Position numbers and translations under genes: made by a program. This document shows, in pieces, positions 8,940 through 17,519 of a stretch of 62,172 nt of DNA. Each line of letters starts with the position of its first letter. The first letter of the stretch is position 1. This DNA comes from Kangiella sp. HD9-110m-PIT-SAG07 (GTDB lineage: Bacteria > Pseudomonadota > Gammaproteobacteria > Enterobacterales > Kangiellaceae). The stretch is taken from assembly GCA_003370465.1 (NCBI GenBank), contig QQTG01000017.1, positions 1 through 62,172 of the forward strand, given 5' to 3'. The notes under the pieces were generated by a model. That model saw only the letters and a program-made list of their open reading frames with translations. It was not told the DNA's origin and did no database searches.

Positions 8940-10793
8940 ATGACGCTAATTGATCGTTTAAGATTACGCCTTGGGGGCTTTGATGCACTTGCCCTAATGG
9001 CCGTTATTGGCTTAATTTGCGGCGTCTTGGCTGGTGGCTCAAACATCCTATTTCGTTACTTCACTGAAAGCTCCTACGTCCTATGGGCGACAGACCAGTC
9101 TGGCAATACTGATTTTGAAAATGCTGATTGGCTGCTAAAGCTTTTACTGCCCACCATTGGCGGCCTCATAGTGGGTCTACTGTTACAACAATTAAATCCA
9201 GACACTCGTCGCGTGGGCGTATCACATGTTTTAGAACGTATGGCTCACCACCAAGGGCACCTGCCCTTAAAAAATGCCATTGTGCAATTCTTCTTGGGTG
9301 GATTAACGATCGCCTCAGGGCAGTCAGTTGGTCGAGAAGGTCCTGGTATCCACCTCGGCTCCACCACCGGTAGTCTTATCGGTCAGCGACTCAAACTCCC
9401 CAATAACAGCACACGCATCCTAGTCGGTTGCGGTTGTGCCGCAGCAATTTCTGCCAACTTTAATACACCACTGGCCGGCGTTGTATTCGCCATGGAAATC
9501 GTAATGATGGAATACGCTGTCGCCAGTTTTATTCCGATCATTTTGGCGTCAGTCGCCGGTGCCGTCATGAGCCGGATGTTTTTTGGTTCAGACCCAGCTT
9601 TCATCATTCCCGCGTCAATGGACATACAGTCACTTTGGGAAATGCCATACTTCCTACTGCTTGGTTTTATTTGCGGCATTATCGCCAGCTTGTTCATTAT
9701 GTTTACCAGTGTTGTCCGTCGTGGGTCGAAAGACTGGCCGGTGTGGATTAAAACCACCGTTGGCGGAACCTGCGTCGGCATCATCGCCTTAGCAGTCCCA
9801 CAAGTCATGGGGATTGGTTATGACACGGTCAACTCATCGCTACAAGGCGAGCTGCTGCTAACGATATTAGGCTTAAGTCTAGCCGGTAAGTTTATCGCCA
9901 CCAGTATTTGTTCCGGCCTGTCGATGCCTGGCGGGGTGTTAGGCCCAACCCTATTTATGGGCGCCATGCTCGGCGGGTTACTCGGTACTCTTGGTAGCTT
10001 GGTTTTCCCAAATCTCTCCAGCGACACGGGTTTTTACGCCATCATCGGTATGGCGACATTAATGAGCGCGGTATTACAAGCGCCGCTTGCTGGGCTGATG
10101 GCATTACTTGAGTTGACCAATAACCCCAACATTATCCTGCCGGGAATGTTCTCAATCGTTATTGGTAACCTAGTCGTCAGTCAGTTATTTAAGCGCGAAT
10201 CCTATTGGGAAACGCAAATGAAAGATCGTGGCATGCGCTTAAAAGTCAGCCCAATGAAGCAGGTATTGAGGAGTATTGGTGTTGCTGGAGTGATGACCCG
10301 TAGTATTGCTTTCCTTAAAGAAGAGTCGACGCAGCAAGAAATTTCCATGGCGTTGCAAGACAAACCACGATGGATTTTAATTCAAGATCACGCAGGCGAA
10401 GTCATCTCATTAATGGTTGCCAGCGACTTAGGCCGCTACCTGATTGAACAAGAAGAAGAACTTGAGCGTAAAAAATCCAAAGTTAAGGCAAAAGATGATG
10501 AGGGTGCTGATGAAACTCAGAATGTACCTGAGCAGTCACCAGAAGAAGAGCTTGACGATGATACTTCTGAGCAACCAATCAAACTGATGGAAATCCCGGC
10601 AAACCGTCAAGATATCGTCGCGATTGATCTTCAGGCAACTCTTGAAGAAGCCTACGACAAAATGGAACAACGTAAAATTTCCGCAGCTTATGTCTATCGG
10701 ATCACACATAACAAAGAAGAGCGTATTTACGGTATTGTGACCCGCGGTATGATTACAGACCAATACATTTTCTCAAAAGCACAAACAGGTTAG
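8940..10793 (+). CDS. ClC-family chloride channel/transporter with C-terminal CBS pair
   Basis: A 617-residue integral membrane protein of the voltage-gated chloride channel family. About ten or more hydrophobic segments fill residues 15–425. The gating-glutamate motif GREGP is at 131–135 (Glu133), and the late selectivity segment reads GLSMPGGVLGPTLFMGA. The canonical GSGIP filter of the E. coli exchangers is not evident, so ion selectivity and channel versus antiporter mode cannot be called. Residues about 445–617 form a CBS-pair regulatory module interrupted by a highly charged linker (about 485–545). hemJ follows four bases downstream and may be co-transcribed. Confidence 0.9.
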   Translation: MTLIDRLRLRLGGFDALALMAVIGLICGVLAGGSNILFRYFTESSYVLWATDQSGNTDFENADWLLKLLLPTIGGLIVGLLLQQLNPDTRRVGVSHVLERMAHHQGHLPLKNAIVQFFLGGLTIASGQSVGREGPGIHLGSTTGSLIGQRLKLPNNSTRILVGCGCAAAISANFNTPLAGVVFAMEIVMMEYAVASFIPIILASVAGAVMSRMFFGSDPAFIIPASMDIQSLWEMPYFLLLGFICGIIASLFIMFTSVVRRGSKDWPVWIKTTVGGTCVGIIALAVPQVMGIGYDTVNSSLQGELLLTILGLSLAGKFIATSICSGLSMPGGVLGPTLFMGAMLGGLLGTLGSLVFPNLSSDTGFYAIIGMATLMSAVLQAPLAGLMALLELTNNPNIILPGMFSIVIGNLVVSQLFKRESYWETQMKDRGMRLKVSPMKQVLRSIGVAGVMTRSIAFLKEESTQQEISMALQDKPRWILIQDHAGEVISLMVASDLGRYLIEQEEELERKKSKVKAKDDEGADETQNVPEQSPEEELDDDTSEQPIKLMEIPANRQDIVAIDLQATLEEAYDKMEQRKISAAYVYRITHNKEERIYGIVTRGMITDQYIFSKAQTG

Positions 10794-10797
10794 CACT

Positions 10798-11217
10798 ATG
10801 CAATGGATTAAAACATTCCACCTTTTCTTTATGGTCGCCTGGTTTGCAGGAATCTTCTATTTACCCAGAATTTTCGTCAATCTTGCTCAAACAGAAAATG
10901 ACGGCGCATTTAACCAACTCAATATCATGGCGCGTAAACTTTATCGGTTTATTACTCCCTTTATGATCTTAACCGTTATTTTTGGATTGTGGTTGGCATC
11001 GTATAATTGGGAGTACTATCTGACTGCTGGCTGGTTCCATGCCAAAATGGCCTTGATCGTACTACTCATTATTTATCACTTCATCTGCGGTATGTACCAA
11101 AAGCAATTCGCCGACGGTCGCTGCGACAAAAGTCACACCTATTTCAGAGTGTTTAATGAAATCCCTGTGCTCCTATTATTAGGCGCTGTTATTTTGGCAG
11201 TGATTAAGCCGTTTTAA
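10798..11217 (+). CDS. hemJ: Protoporphyrinogen IX oxidase HemJ-like membrane protein
   Basis: A 139-residue protein with four hydrophobic helices. The N-terminal signature KTFHLFFMVAWFAGIFYLPR is characteristic of the HemJ/UPF0093 family, which carries out oxidation of protoporphyrinogen IX in haem synthesis; the conserved His and Arg of helix 1 are present. CopD-like proteins share the fold, so the assignment is by signature and length. The last 39 nt overlap the convergent DUF817 gene. Confidence 0.85.
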   Translation: MQWIKTFHLFFMVAWFAGIFYLPRIFVNLAQTENDGAFNQLNIMARKLYRFITPFMILTVIFGLWLASYNWEYYLTAGWFHAKMALIVLLIIYHFICGMYQKQFADGRCDKSHTYFRVFNEIPVLLLLGAVILAVIKPF

Positions 11218-12012
11218 ACTGGCTCTACTTTTAACCCCTTGCACCACGGTCACCAGCACAAAGCTGAGTAGCATCAATAAATACCACGAGGATAACTTTG
11301 CAAACGAAACCATTTGCCAGCCATTGGTCTGGTTTGGGTAAATCCAAATATTGGCGAAAGTCGCGATATTTTCTGCAAACCAAATAAATAAAGCCACCAG
11401 AAACCAGCCGAATAAGAGAGGCATGCTGCGATAAGTTTTGATGACTTTAAAGTGTATTCGAGTGTTATAAAACATCACAAGCGTTACTGCTAACAACAGC
11501 CAGCGCATATCCCAAATGTAATGGTGAGTGAAAAAGTTTAAGTAAACTGCTGTAACGAGAATTACTGTAGCTCCAACGCTTGGGTAATTCGAATACCTGA
11601 AACTAAAAATTCTCGAAACCCGCGCTAAATAACTCCCCACTGCGCTGTACATAAAGCCAGTAAACAATGGTACGTTGCCGATGCCGAAAATAAACTCTTC
11701 CGGATACTGCCAAGACTGGATCGCATCTGAGGTTTTAAATAATTCCATCACCGTTGCCACGATATGGAATAATAAAATAATACCCGCTTCCTTAAAGGTT
11801 TCTAACTTTAAGAGTAACAGTAGAAGCTGAAAAGCAACGGCGGCAATAAAAATAAAATCGTAACGATGAAAATCGTCCAGGGGATACCAGTAGCGAGTCA
11901 CCACCATGACCAGTAATAAAAAGCCTCCGAACACGCAAGCATACGCCTGTTTCAGTCCGAACATCCAAAGCTCATGGAGAAATGTTTTATATTTTAATGG
12001 AGATGGTGCCAT
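11179..12012 (-). CDS. DUF817 family multi-pass membrane protein
   Basis: A 277-residue protein with eight or so transmembrane helices, recognised as DUF817 by its opening segment (ELWMFGLKQAYACVFGG) and internal GIGNVPLFTGFMYSAVGSY. No function is established for the family. The frame opens at a GTG at 12018, but the ATG at 12012 is a natural start. Its 3' end overlaps the end of hemJ on the other strand by 39 nt. Confidence 0.8.
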   Translation of the reverse strand: MAPSPLKYKTFLHELWMFGLKQAYACVFGGFLLLVMVVTRYWYPLDDFHRYDFIFIAAVAFQLLLLLLKLETFKEAGIILLFHIVATVMELFKTSDAIQSWQYPEEFIFGIGNVPLFTGFMYSAVGSYLARVSRIFSFRYSNYPSVGATVILVTAVYLNFFTHHYIWDMRWLLLAVTLVMFYNTRIHFKVIKTYRSMPLLFGWFLVALFIWFAENIATFANIWIYPNQTNGWQMVSFAKLSSWYLLMLLSFVLVTVVQGVKSRASLKRLNHCQNNSA

Positions 12013-12098
12013 AGCCACTTCTTGTTATTTCGCCCCTTATCATAAGGTTAAGCAACTGAAGTGGCTAGATTATTGTAGGAATGTGGCTAATTATGGCC

Positions 12099-13436
12099 TT
12101 AGCTCTCAGAACGCGGAACAAATTCAAGCACTGTCGCATTAATACAATAACGCGGCTGACCATTTGGGCCATCGTCAAAAACATGACCTAAATGTATGCC
12201 TGTCGATTTAGAGCGAATTTCTGTGCGTTCCAAGCCAAAGGCGTTATCTTCATGGTAAGTCACAGCATCTTTTACAGGCTGGGTAAACGACAACCACCCA
12301 GTTTTCGATTGAAACCGATCTTTAGTATCGAACAAAGGCTGTCCACTAAGCTTATCAATAAAAACTCCTGGCGGCGTGTCTTTGAAAATATCGTACTCTT
12401 TACAGAAGCGGCTATCCGTTCCCTGCTGGAAGGCAACATCATAAGCCTCGGTGTCACCTAATTTAAACTTACCCAAGACGGCATAAAACTCTTCGGGCGT
12501 TAAGTAACCTTGATGACCAAATACTTCTTTACCATTCTCTAAAAATAGAACTGTTGGTGTTGCCCAAGTTTCAGTGGTCACTTCTAAGCCATCAAGCTGA
12601 CTACCGAAGCGCCATGTAAGGGGAACCGTTCCTTGATAATCATTAGTTACGTTTTTTTTAAACTTCTCACAATAAGGACAGTAAGACCGAGGTTCGATAA
12701 CCACTATCTGTTTACCTTGTTGCAAGGCCGTATTATCTACCTCAGGCACTTTATCTTTTTCATCAAACACCACACCTGTTGAATGGTCAGGGCAGTAACC
12801 ATTAGGATTCTTAACTAAATAATCTTGGTGATATTCTTCCGCTGGGTGAAACTCGTTCAATGGCTTAACGATAGTGGCAATTTGACCATAATCAGCTTGT
12901 GATAATAGCACTTGGAATTCAGCTGTAACGCTCTGAACGATATCTTGTTGCTCAGAAGAGTTTGTCAAAATCGTTGAACGGTATTGAGTACCGATGTCAT
13001 TACCTTGACGGTTGACCTGAGTTGGATCATGGCCTTCAAAATAGTTTTTTAAGATCGCTTCTAGGCTAACTTGGTTACGATTAAAAGTTACTTTAACCAC
13101 TTCAGCGTAGTTGTTGGGATCTAAGCGATGTTTAGACTTAATGATCTCACTATATTCCGGCTTAATACCCTCGCCATCAGCGTAACCTGATACGGCATCC
13201 ACCACGCCAGGAATCGCTGCATAACGCTTTTCAGCACCCCAGAAACACCCTGCACCCAGCACAATGGAATCAAGATGTTTAGTCGCTGGTATATCACTCT
13301 TTACATCAGCTTTTTGAGTGACTAGTTGTGGAGAGCTCGCTTTATTTGGGCCACCAGTCAGAATATAAGCCACACCAACAACAGTAGCGACGAAAAGAAT
13401 AGTTTTGTATAACAACTTCACACTAGCTTCTTTCAC
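12099..13436 (-). CDS. msrAB: Membrane-anchored MsrA–thioredoxin–MsrB methionine sulfoxide reductase fusion
   Basis: A 445-residue envelope repair enzyme that reduces both methionine sulfoxide epimers. A signal anchor covers about residues 5–26. MsrA follows with catalytic Cys64 in GAGCFWGAE and the EFHPAEEYHQDYL segment. A thioredoxin-like domain sits in the middle (active site CPYC, Cys253/Cys256, cis-Pro loop WATPTVLF). MsrB is C-terminal with catalytic Cys431 in RYCIN. The zinc cysteines found in many MsrBs are absent, as in the Neisseria PilB-type enzymes. The order MsrA–Trx–MsrB differs from the Trx–MsrA–MsrB order of PilB. I prefer the GTG at 13436 because AAGGTGA lies just upstream; a GTG at 13445 is the alternative. 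Confidence 0.9.
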   Translation of the reverse strand: MKEASVKLLYKTILFVATVVGVAYILTGGPNKASSPQLVTQKADVKSDIPATKHLDSIVLGAGCFWGAEKRYAAIPGVVDAVSGYADGEGIKPEYSEIIKSKHRLDPNNYAEVVKVTFNRNQVSLEAILKNYFEGHDPTQVNRQGNDIGTQYRSTILTNSSEQQDIVQSVTAEFQVLLSQADYGQIATIVKPLNEFHPAEEYHQDYLVKNPNGYCPDHSTGVVFDEKDKVPEVDNTALQQGKQIVVIEPRSYCPYCEKFKKNVTNDYQGTVPLTWRFGSQLDGLEVTTETWATPTVLFLENGKEVFGHQGYLTPEEFYAVLGKFKLGDTEAYDVAFQQGTDSRFCKEYDIFKDTPPGVFIDKLSGQPLFDTKDRFQSKTGWLSFTQPVKDAVTYHEDNAFGLERTEIRSKSTGIHLGHVFDDGPNGQPRYCINATVLEFVPRSES

Positions 13437-13542
13437 AATAATCACCTTACACTCAATGGATTCAGGGAGTTAGCTAAGAACAAGCCTAACTCATACAGTG
13501 TATAGATGATGTGAAGCTAAAATTGTTACAGTTGAGGGAGTA

Positions 13543-13878
13543 TCACTCGCTTTTAGCCAGCACCACAGCCGTGCCAAATACCAGTAACTCTGCGGCTGAG
13601 CTGGCGACCATCGAGGTGGTAAAACGCGTGCCAATAACGGCATTAGCACCCAGTAAACGCGCGTCATCAAGTAGTCGGTCTATGGCTTGTTCACGGCTTT
13701 CCGCCATTAGCTTGGTGTATTCACTGACTTCACCACCGACGATATTACGAAGGCCTGCTAAGATATCACGCCCGACGTGACGCGCCCGAACCGTGTTACC
13801 GCGCACCAGCCCCAAAACCTTTTCAACTTTATAGCCCGGCACTTCTTCTAAAGTATACAACTCAATATCATGACTCAT
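13543..13878 (-). CDS. YbjQ/UPF0145 family protein
   Basis: A 111-residue small soluble protein of the YbjQ (heavy-metal-binding-like, UPF0145) family. Conserved features include VRGNTVRARHVGRDI, the central helix with EYTKLMAESREQAIDR and the strand GANAVIGTRFTTS. Family members form pentameric or decameric rings; the function is unclear. Its ATG overlaps the TGA of the anti-sigma gene (4 nt), so it is the third gene of the ECF operon and should be expressed with it. Confidence 0.88.
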   Translation of the reverse strand: MSHDIELYTLEEVPGYKVEKVLGLVRGNTVRARHVGRDILAGLRNIVGGEVSEYTKLMAESREQAIDRLLDDARLLGANAVIGTRFTTSMVASSAAELLVFGTAVVLAKSE

Positions 13879-14312
13879 AGTTTCACATTCCTATATTTAT
13901 CTGTTTTTCTTGCGATGAGGCGCTGTCTTAGTACACTTAAAAATAACCCCAACGCTCCTAACTCAATTAATAACACACCAATTTTGGCCCACGTCGGCAT
14001 CGCTGGCTGGGTAAAAAAAGTAAAAAGTTGCCACCCCATAAATCCAACCAACCCTAGAATTAACATAATCCAACCAACTATTCCGATAGTCCTAGCAACA
14101 GGTTCATTCATAATTCTATCCAGCTTCGCTTCTTCACACTCGGGGTATTGCAACTGCCCCATCTCTTTTCGAATGGCGATAAGATCGTTATAGATTTCTC
14201 GACAATTATCACAACTTTCAATATGCAAACGTACTCGCTGCGCTTTCTGTTGCGATAGCTCATGGTCAATATAACCACTAATTAATTCTTGGATATCCTG
14301 ACACTGATTCAT
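13875..14312 (-). CDS. Zinc-finger anti-sigma factor with two membrane helices
   Basis: A 145-residue protein whose N-terminus carries the zinc-binding anti-sigma signature H-x3-C-x2-C (His30, Cys34, Cys37), preceded by a helix with ELISGYIDHELS. It should bind and hold the adjacent ECF sigma factor. Two hydrophobic helices (about 75–98 and 108–132) place it in the inner membrane; there is almost no periplasmic domain between them, so the signal may be sensed within the membrane or at the zinc site. The ATG overlaps the sigma gene stop by 4 nt and ybjQ overlaps its own stop by 4 nt. Confidence 0.88.
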   Translation of the reverse strand: MNQCQDIQELISGYIDHELSQQKAQRVRLHIESCDNCREIYNDLIAIRKEMGQLQYPECEEAKLDRIMNEPVARTIGIVGWIMLILGLVGFMGWQLFTFFTQPAMPTWAKIGVLLIELGALGLFLSVLRQRLIARKTDKYRNVKL

Positions 14313-14854
14313 TCTGTACCTCGTTCAAGCTGTAGATCACTTAACGCCTCTCTTAAAGCTAAGCGGGCACGATGTAACCTCGACATTACGGTGCCCTTAG
14401 CGATGGCTAATATGTCGGCAATATCATCGTAACTGTGCCCGTGATAATCCCTTAATACCACCAGCTCACGATGATGAAGCGGTAAGCTATTTAAGGCGAC
14501 GGTCAGTTTCGCTCGAATCTGCTCCGCCTCTAATTGCCTTTCTGGGTTTGTACCAGCCCTCTCCTGCGGCTCACTGAACGCATTATCCTCAAGCGATGTA
14601 TCACGGGATTGTTTGCGCAAATGATCAATCGATGCGTTACGAACCACCCGATACAGCCACTTTTGCAGGTCTACGCCACCTTTCGGAGCTTTAGGATGTG
14701 ACAGAGCTTTTTCCATACTTGCCTGCACCACATCTTCAGCATCCGACTGACTGCCGAGCAACTGCACCGCAAAAACTAAACTTTTACGGCAAAGCTCACT
14801 ATGAGAATACTCATCAAGAAAGGCCTCACCTGGCTGTAACATCGAATTCGACAA
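14309..14854 (-). CDS. RpoE-like ECF sigma factor
   Basis: A 181-residue extracytoplasmic-function sigma factor. Region 2 spans about residues 20–90 (SDAEDVVQASMEKAL and LQKWLYRVVRNASIDHLRK) and region 4 about 120–172 (LPLHHRELVVLRDYHGHSYDDIADILAIAKGTVMSRLHRAR). The start codon is a TTG at 14854, supported by AAAGGAG six to seven bases upstream. It heads a three-gene operon with its membrane anti-sigma factor and YbjQ, and a likely self-recognised promoter lies upstream. Confidence 0.92.
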   Translation of the reverse strand: MSNSMLQPGEAFLDEYSHSELCRKSLVFAVQLLGSQSDAEDVVQASMEKALSHPKAPKGGVDLQKWLYRVVRNASIDHLRKQSRDTSLEDNAFSEPQERAGTNPERQLEAEQIRAKLTVALNSLPLHHRELVVLRDYHGHSYDDIADILAIAKGTVMSRLHRARLALREALSDLQLERGTE

Positions 14855-14895
14855 TAAAAACTCCTTTTGCTGGATAAAATAGCACCTGTACTAAC

Positions 14896-14922
14896 CTAAC
14901 GAACGACTTAAGGATTTATTCC
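14896..14922 (-). promoter_or_regulatory. Candidate ECF-type autoregulatory promoter
   Basis: On the minus strand GGAATAAA (14915–14922) is followed after a spacer of ECF-like length by GTTCGTTAG (14896–14904). GGAATAAA resembles the -35 element used by several ECF sigma factors, and autoregulation is usual for them. The -10 assignment is uncertain. Confidence 0.4.
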
Positions 14923-15084
14923 AATGATTTTTTTAGTATTTATACCACGACTTTAAAAAGGCTCAAAAATCTTAATTGTACATATTATGTAACAGTTATA
15001 TTTAACGATTATTTGATGAAAAAACAAGCTGTTACTATACTGCTATTTTCATTACAAATAATCATAAACAAGGACTTTTTAATA

Positions 15085-15831
15085 ATGAATATCGCTAAAG
15101 ATTTAGGGAAAGGTTTTTATACCTTATTATTTATTGCACCACTCTTCTGGATAATCCCAACATTACTAGAAGGCTTGCAGCATTTAGTTGAAGTGCAGCT
15201 AGGCATGTTCACTATTGGCGATACTGTCGAAGCGGGAAAAGAAACTTTAATACGTTTAGCTTTCGGTTTCTTAAAGTTACTAAGCATCATAATTCCGTCA
15301 ATGTTAATACTAAAACTCTCAGCTCAACATTGGGACAAGAGTAAGCTCTTTCCGTTAACTGATTTTGAAAAGCTTTCGTACATGGTTATAGCTCTTACCA
15401 TACTCGCTGCACTTATTTTCGTTACTTATTATGGACAAGCAAACACTGCCTCCCTAATTGGTAAGTTTGAAATCCCGTCTGAACTTGCGCCATTTGTACC
15501 TTTATTAATTTTATTACTCCCAATGATAATATTCCGCAATACACTTTTAAAAAGTTTCCTGAAACTTTGCGGAATTAACGTTGAAGGCAAGCTTTCTTCA
15601 AAATCCTATCTTTTTGAGCTGCTTTATATTGTTTTTCCAGTGCTGCTGGTCGCCGCTCCGATGGTGCTTCATTATAAACTCAATGATTGGGCCGTCGGCA
15701 CCCAAGGCTGGGAATTATTTAGTTTATTAGCAGCAGATTCTCTGTTAGTTGGCTTTATGACATTATTAATAGGTTTATCGTTACGTCTCGCTGTCACCTG
15801 CGTTTACTCAAAGGAATTAAGCAGTCAGTAA
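15085..15831 (+). CDS. Multi-pass membrane protein of unknown function
   Basis: A 248-residue protein with about six hydrophobic helices separated by short charged loops. I do not recognise a family; the helix pattern is vaguely like DUF2975 proteins but no motif confirms that. The frame is open from 15013, but AAGGA precedes the ATG at 15085 by eight bases, whereas the earlier ATGs have none, so I use 15085. It is divergent from the ECF operon and the 230 nt between them hold the promoters of both, so control by that sigma factor is possible but unproven. Confidence 0.7.
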   Translation: MNIAKDLGKGFYTLLFIAPLFWIIPTLLEGLQHLVEVQLGMFTIGDTVEAGKETLIRLAFGFLKLLSIIIPSMLILKLSAQHWDKSKLFPLTDFEKLSYMVIALTILAALIFVTYYGQANTASLIGKFEIPSELAPFVPLLILLLPMIIFRNTLLKSFLKLCGINVEGKLSSKSYLFELLYIVFPVLLVAAPMVLHYKLNDWAVGTQGWELFSLLAADSLLVGFMTLLIGLSLRLAVTCVYSKELSSQ

Positions 15832-15848
15832 ATGTTAGAGCATTACAT

Positions 15849-15874
15849 GTGAATGGCAAATAGTAGCTATTCAC
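15849..15874. repeat. Inverted repeat between the membrane protein gene and yghU
   Basis: Arms GTGAATGGC and GCTATTCAC (one G–T mismatch, a G·U pair in RNA) flank an 8-nt loop 17 nt after the stop codon at 15831. There is no T run, so it is either a weak terminator or a protein-binding site. Confidence 0.4.
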
Positions 15875-15947
15875 ACGACTAAATTGACGCAGCCAGGGTT
15901 TAGCGTTTCAATGTTGCTACAAGTTTTACAAAACTAGGCAATGCATT

Positions 15948-16817
15948 ATGAGCAATGAGAATAGTTATACGCCACCTAAAGTATGGGAATGGAATCCAGG
16001 TAACGGCGGCGAATGGGCCAGCATAAACCGACCAACCGCTGGCTCACGCCAAGAGCAAGAATTGCCGAAAGGTGAACATCCTTTCCAACTGTATTCACTA
16101 GCCACGCCCAACGGCCAGAAAGTGACGATTATGTTGGAAGAACTTTTATCTCTCGGTCATAACAAGGCAGAGTACGACGCACACCTGATTAAGATTGGTG
16201 ACGGCGATCAATTCGGCAGTGGCTTTGTAGATATTAATCCTAACTCTAAAATTCCTGCCTTGATGGATTATAGTGATGATCTAGAGGGCGAACCGCAGAG
16301 AGTTTTTGAGTCGGGTGCTATTTTATTGTATTTGTCAGAAAAGTTTGATGCGTTATTGCCTAAGGATCATGCCAAGCGCACTGAAGCCATGTCCTGGTTA
16401 TTTTGGCAAATGGGTAGCGCGCCCTATATCGGTGGTGGTTTTGGTCACTTCTATAGCTACGCACCTTATCCAATGGAGTATCCTATTGACCGTTTTACAA
16501 TGGAAGCCAAGCGTCAGTTAGATGTATTAGACAAACATTTAGCCGATAACGAGTATATGGCAGGCGGCGAATATTCGATTGCGGATATTTCAATTTGGCC
16601 ATGGTACGGCAATTTAGTGCTGGGCAATGCTTATGACGCGGTAGAATTCTTAGACGCAACCTCATATAAAAACTTGCTCCGCTGGGCAAAACAGATCGAG
16701 CAAAGAACCGCCGTGCAGCGTGGTCGAATTGTTAATCGCACTTGGGGCGAACCGCATGAACAATTAAGCGAGCGACACAGTCCCGCTGATATTGATCAGA
16801 AGTTAAAGGCTAAGTAA
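15948..16817 (+). CDS. yghU: Glutathione S-transferase-like disulfide reductase YghU
   Basis: A 289-residue cytosolic protein of the Nu-class GST family, whose E. coli members reduce disulfides such as 2-hydroxyethyl disulfide using two bound glutathiones. The long N-terminal extension with YTPPKVWEWNP and FASINRP-like GEWASINRPTAGSR is diagnostic. The thioredoxin fold follows (HPFQLYSLATPNGQKVTI), then FESGAILLYLSEKF and the helical C-terminal domain with YSIADISIWPW. The gene is monocistronic and ends in a clear terminator shared with the convergent Hcp-like gene. Confidence 0.93.
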   Translation: MSNENSYTPPKVWEWNPGNGGEWASINRPTAGSRQEQELPKGEHPFQLYSLATPNGQKVTIMLEELLSLGHNKAEYDAHLIKIGDGDQFGSGFVDINPNSKIPALMDYSDDLEGEPQRVFESGAILLYLSEKFDALLPKDHAKRTEAMSWLFWQMGSAPYIGGGFGHFYSYAPYPMEYPIDRFTMEAKRQLDVLDKHLADNEYMAGGEYSIADISIWPWYGNLVLGNAYDAVEFLDATSYKNLLRWAKQIEQRTAVQRGRIVNRTWGEPHEQLSERHSPADIDQKLKAK

Positions 16818-16828
16818 GTTATATTTAT

Positions 16829-16856
16829 AAAAGCCTCCAGTTTGTCGGAGGCTTTT
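16829..16856. terminator. Bidirectional terminator between yghU and the Hcp-like gene
   Basis: AAAAGCCTCC and GGAGGCTTTT form a perfect ten-base stem with an 8-nt loop. The A and T flanks make it an efficient rho-independent terminator in both directions, matching the convergent genes on either side. Confidence 0.9.
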
Positions 16857-16862
16857 ATTTCG

Positions 16863-17381
16863 TTAGTTATCTCGGCATTGACGACCACTTATCGTTGCGG
16901 TCACTCTATCGCCAAAAGAGCCATCAGCTCTTCGCTGCAAATAACTATACTCAACTTCTTCGAAATTAAAGCTCACCTGCTCTGTCACTGGCGCCCCATC
17001 CGCACCACCGGTATTAAACGTTTCTATTCGTACATTCCGAAAGTTTAAAGTCAGAAACTCAAAACTTGAGCGGTTAGCTCCATCGTGCTCAACGCTGAGT
17101 TTCGCTTGAGGATAAACTTCTTGGGTTAACTGCCCCATTAAGATTGGTGGCGAGCTAGTATCGATTGGCTTTACAAAATTAAAGTCTCTAACGCATCCTC
17201 GTCGTCGATTAGAATCCGTACCCCAAGACCAACTTAAGATATCAATCTCATCTTTATGCCCATCCGCTTGGCTTTCACCCTTGATATCGCCTATTTTTAA
17301 GTAAGCCGCAGACCGTGCCGCGTTCGTTAAACACGAAGCAACTAACAATGATAGTACAGCCAGCAATACTTTTAGTTTCAT
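16863..17381 (-). CDS. Exported Hcp-like protein
   Basis: A 172-residue protein with an N-terminal export signal. The region after it matches the Hcp (type VI secretion tube protein) beta-barrel family: AYLKIGDIKGESQADGHKDE and IDILSWSWG, then the C-terminal VEYSYLQRRADG segment. Ordinary T6SS Hcp has no signal sequence, so this is a periplasmic or secreted paralogue. Cys17 within LVASC could be a lipobox, or signal peptidase I may cut after TNA. AGGAG seven bases upstream selects the ATG at 17381. No other type VI gene is in the window. Its role is unknown. Confidence 0.8.
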   Translation of the reverse strand: MKLKVLLAVLSLLVASCLTNAARSAAYLKIGDIKGESQADGHKDEIDILSWSWGTDSNRRRGCVRDFNFVKPIDTSSPPILMGQLTQEVYPQAKLSVEHDGANRSSFEFLTLNFRNVRIETFNTGGADGAPVTEQVSFNFEEVEYSYLQRRADGSFGDRVTATISGRQCRDN

Positions 17382-17474
17382 CACAGTTCTCCTAGTCCGT
17401 TAAACCATTGCTCAGAATACTCCTATCCGCAAAGCCCCGCCACTGTTGATAATTCTTACATTTTAGGCATAAAA

Positions 17475-17495
17475 AAACCTCCCGGGAGGAGGTTT
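17475..17495 (-). terminator. Terminator of the rubredoxin gene
   Basis: AAACCTCC and GGAGGTTT arms form a compact stem 25 nt after the rubredoxin stop codon; on the minus strand it runs into a T-rich stretch. Confidence 0.8.
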
Positions 17496-17519
17496 CTTAA
17501 ATTCAATTAAAACGATGAG

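Noticed and set aside
13511..13780. 89-codon plus-strand frame over ybjQ
   Set aside because: It is a shadow of the well-conserved YbjQ reading frame, Ser/Thr-rich with no domain.
16863..17381. Type VI secretion locus
   Set aside because: Only the Hcp-like protein is present; no sheath, baseplate or ATPase genes are in the window, and this Hcp has an export signal.
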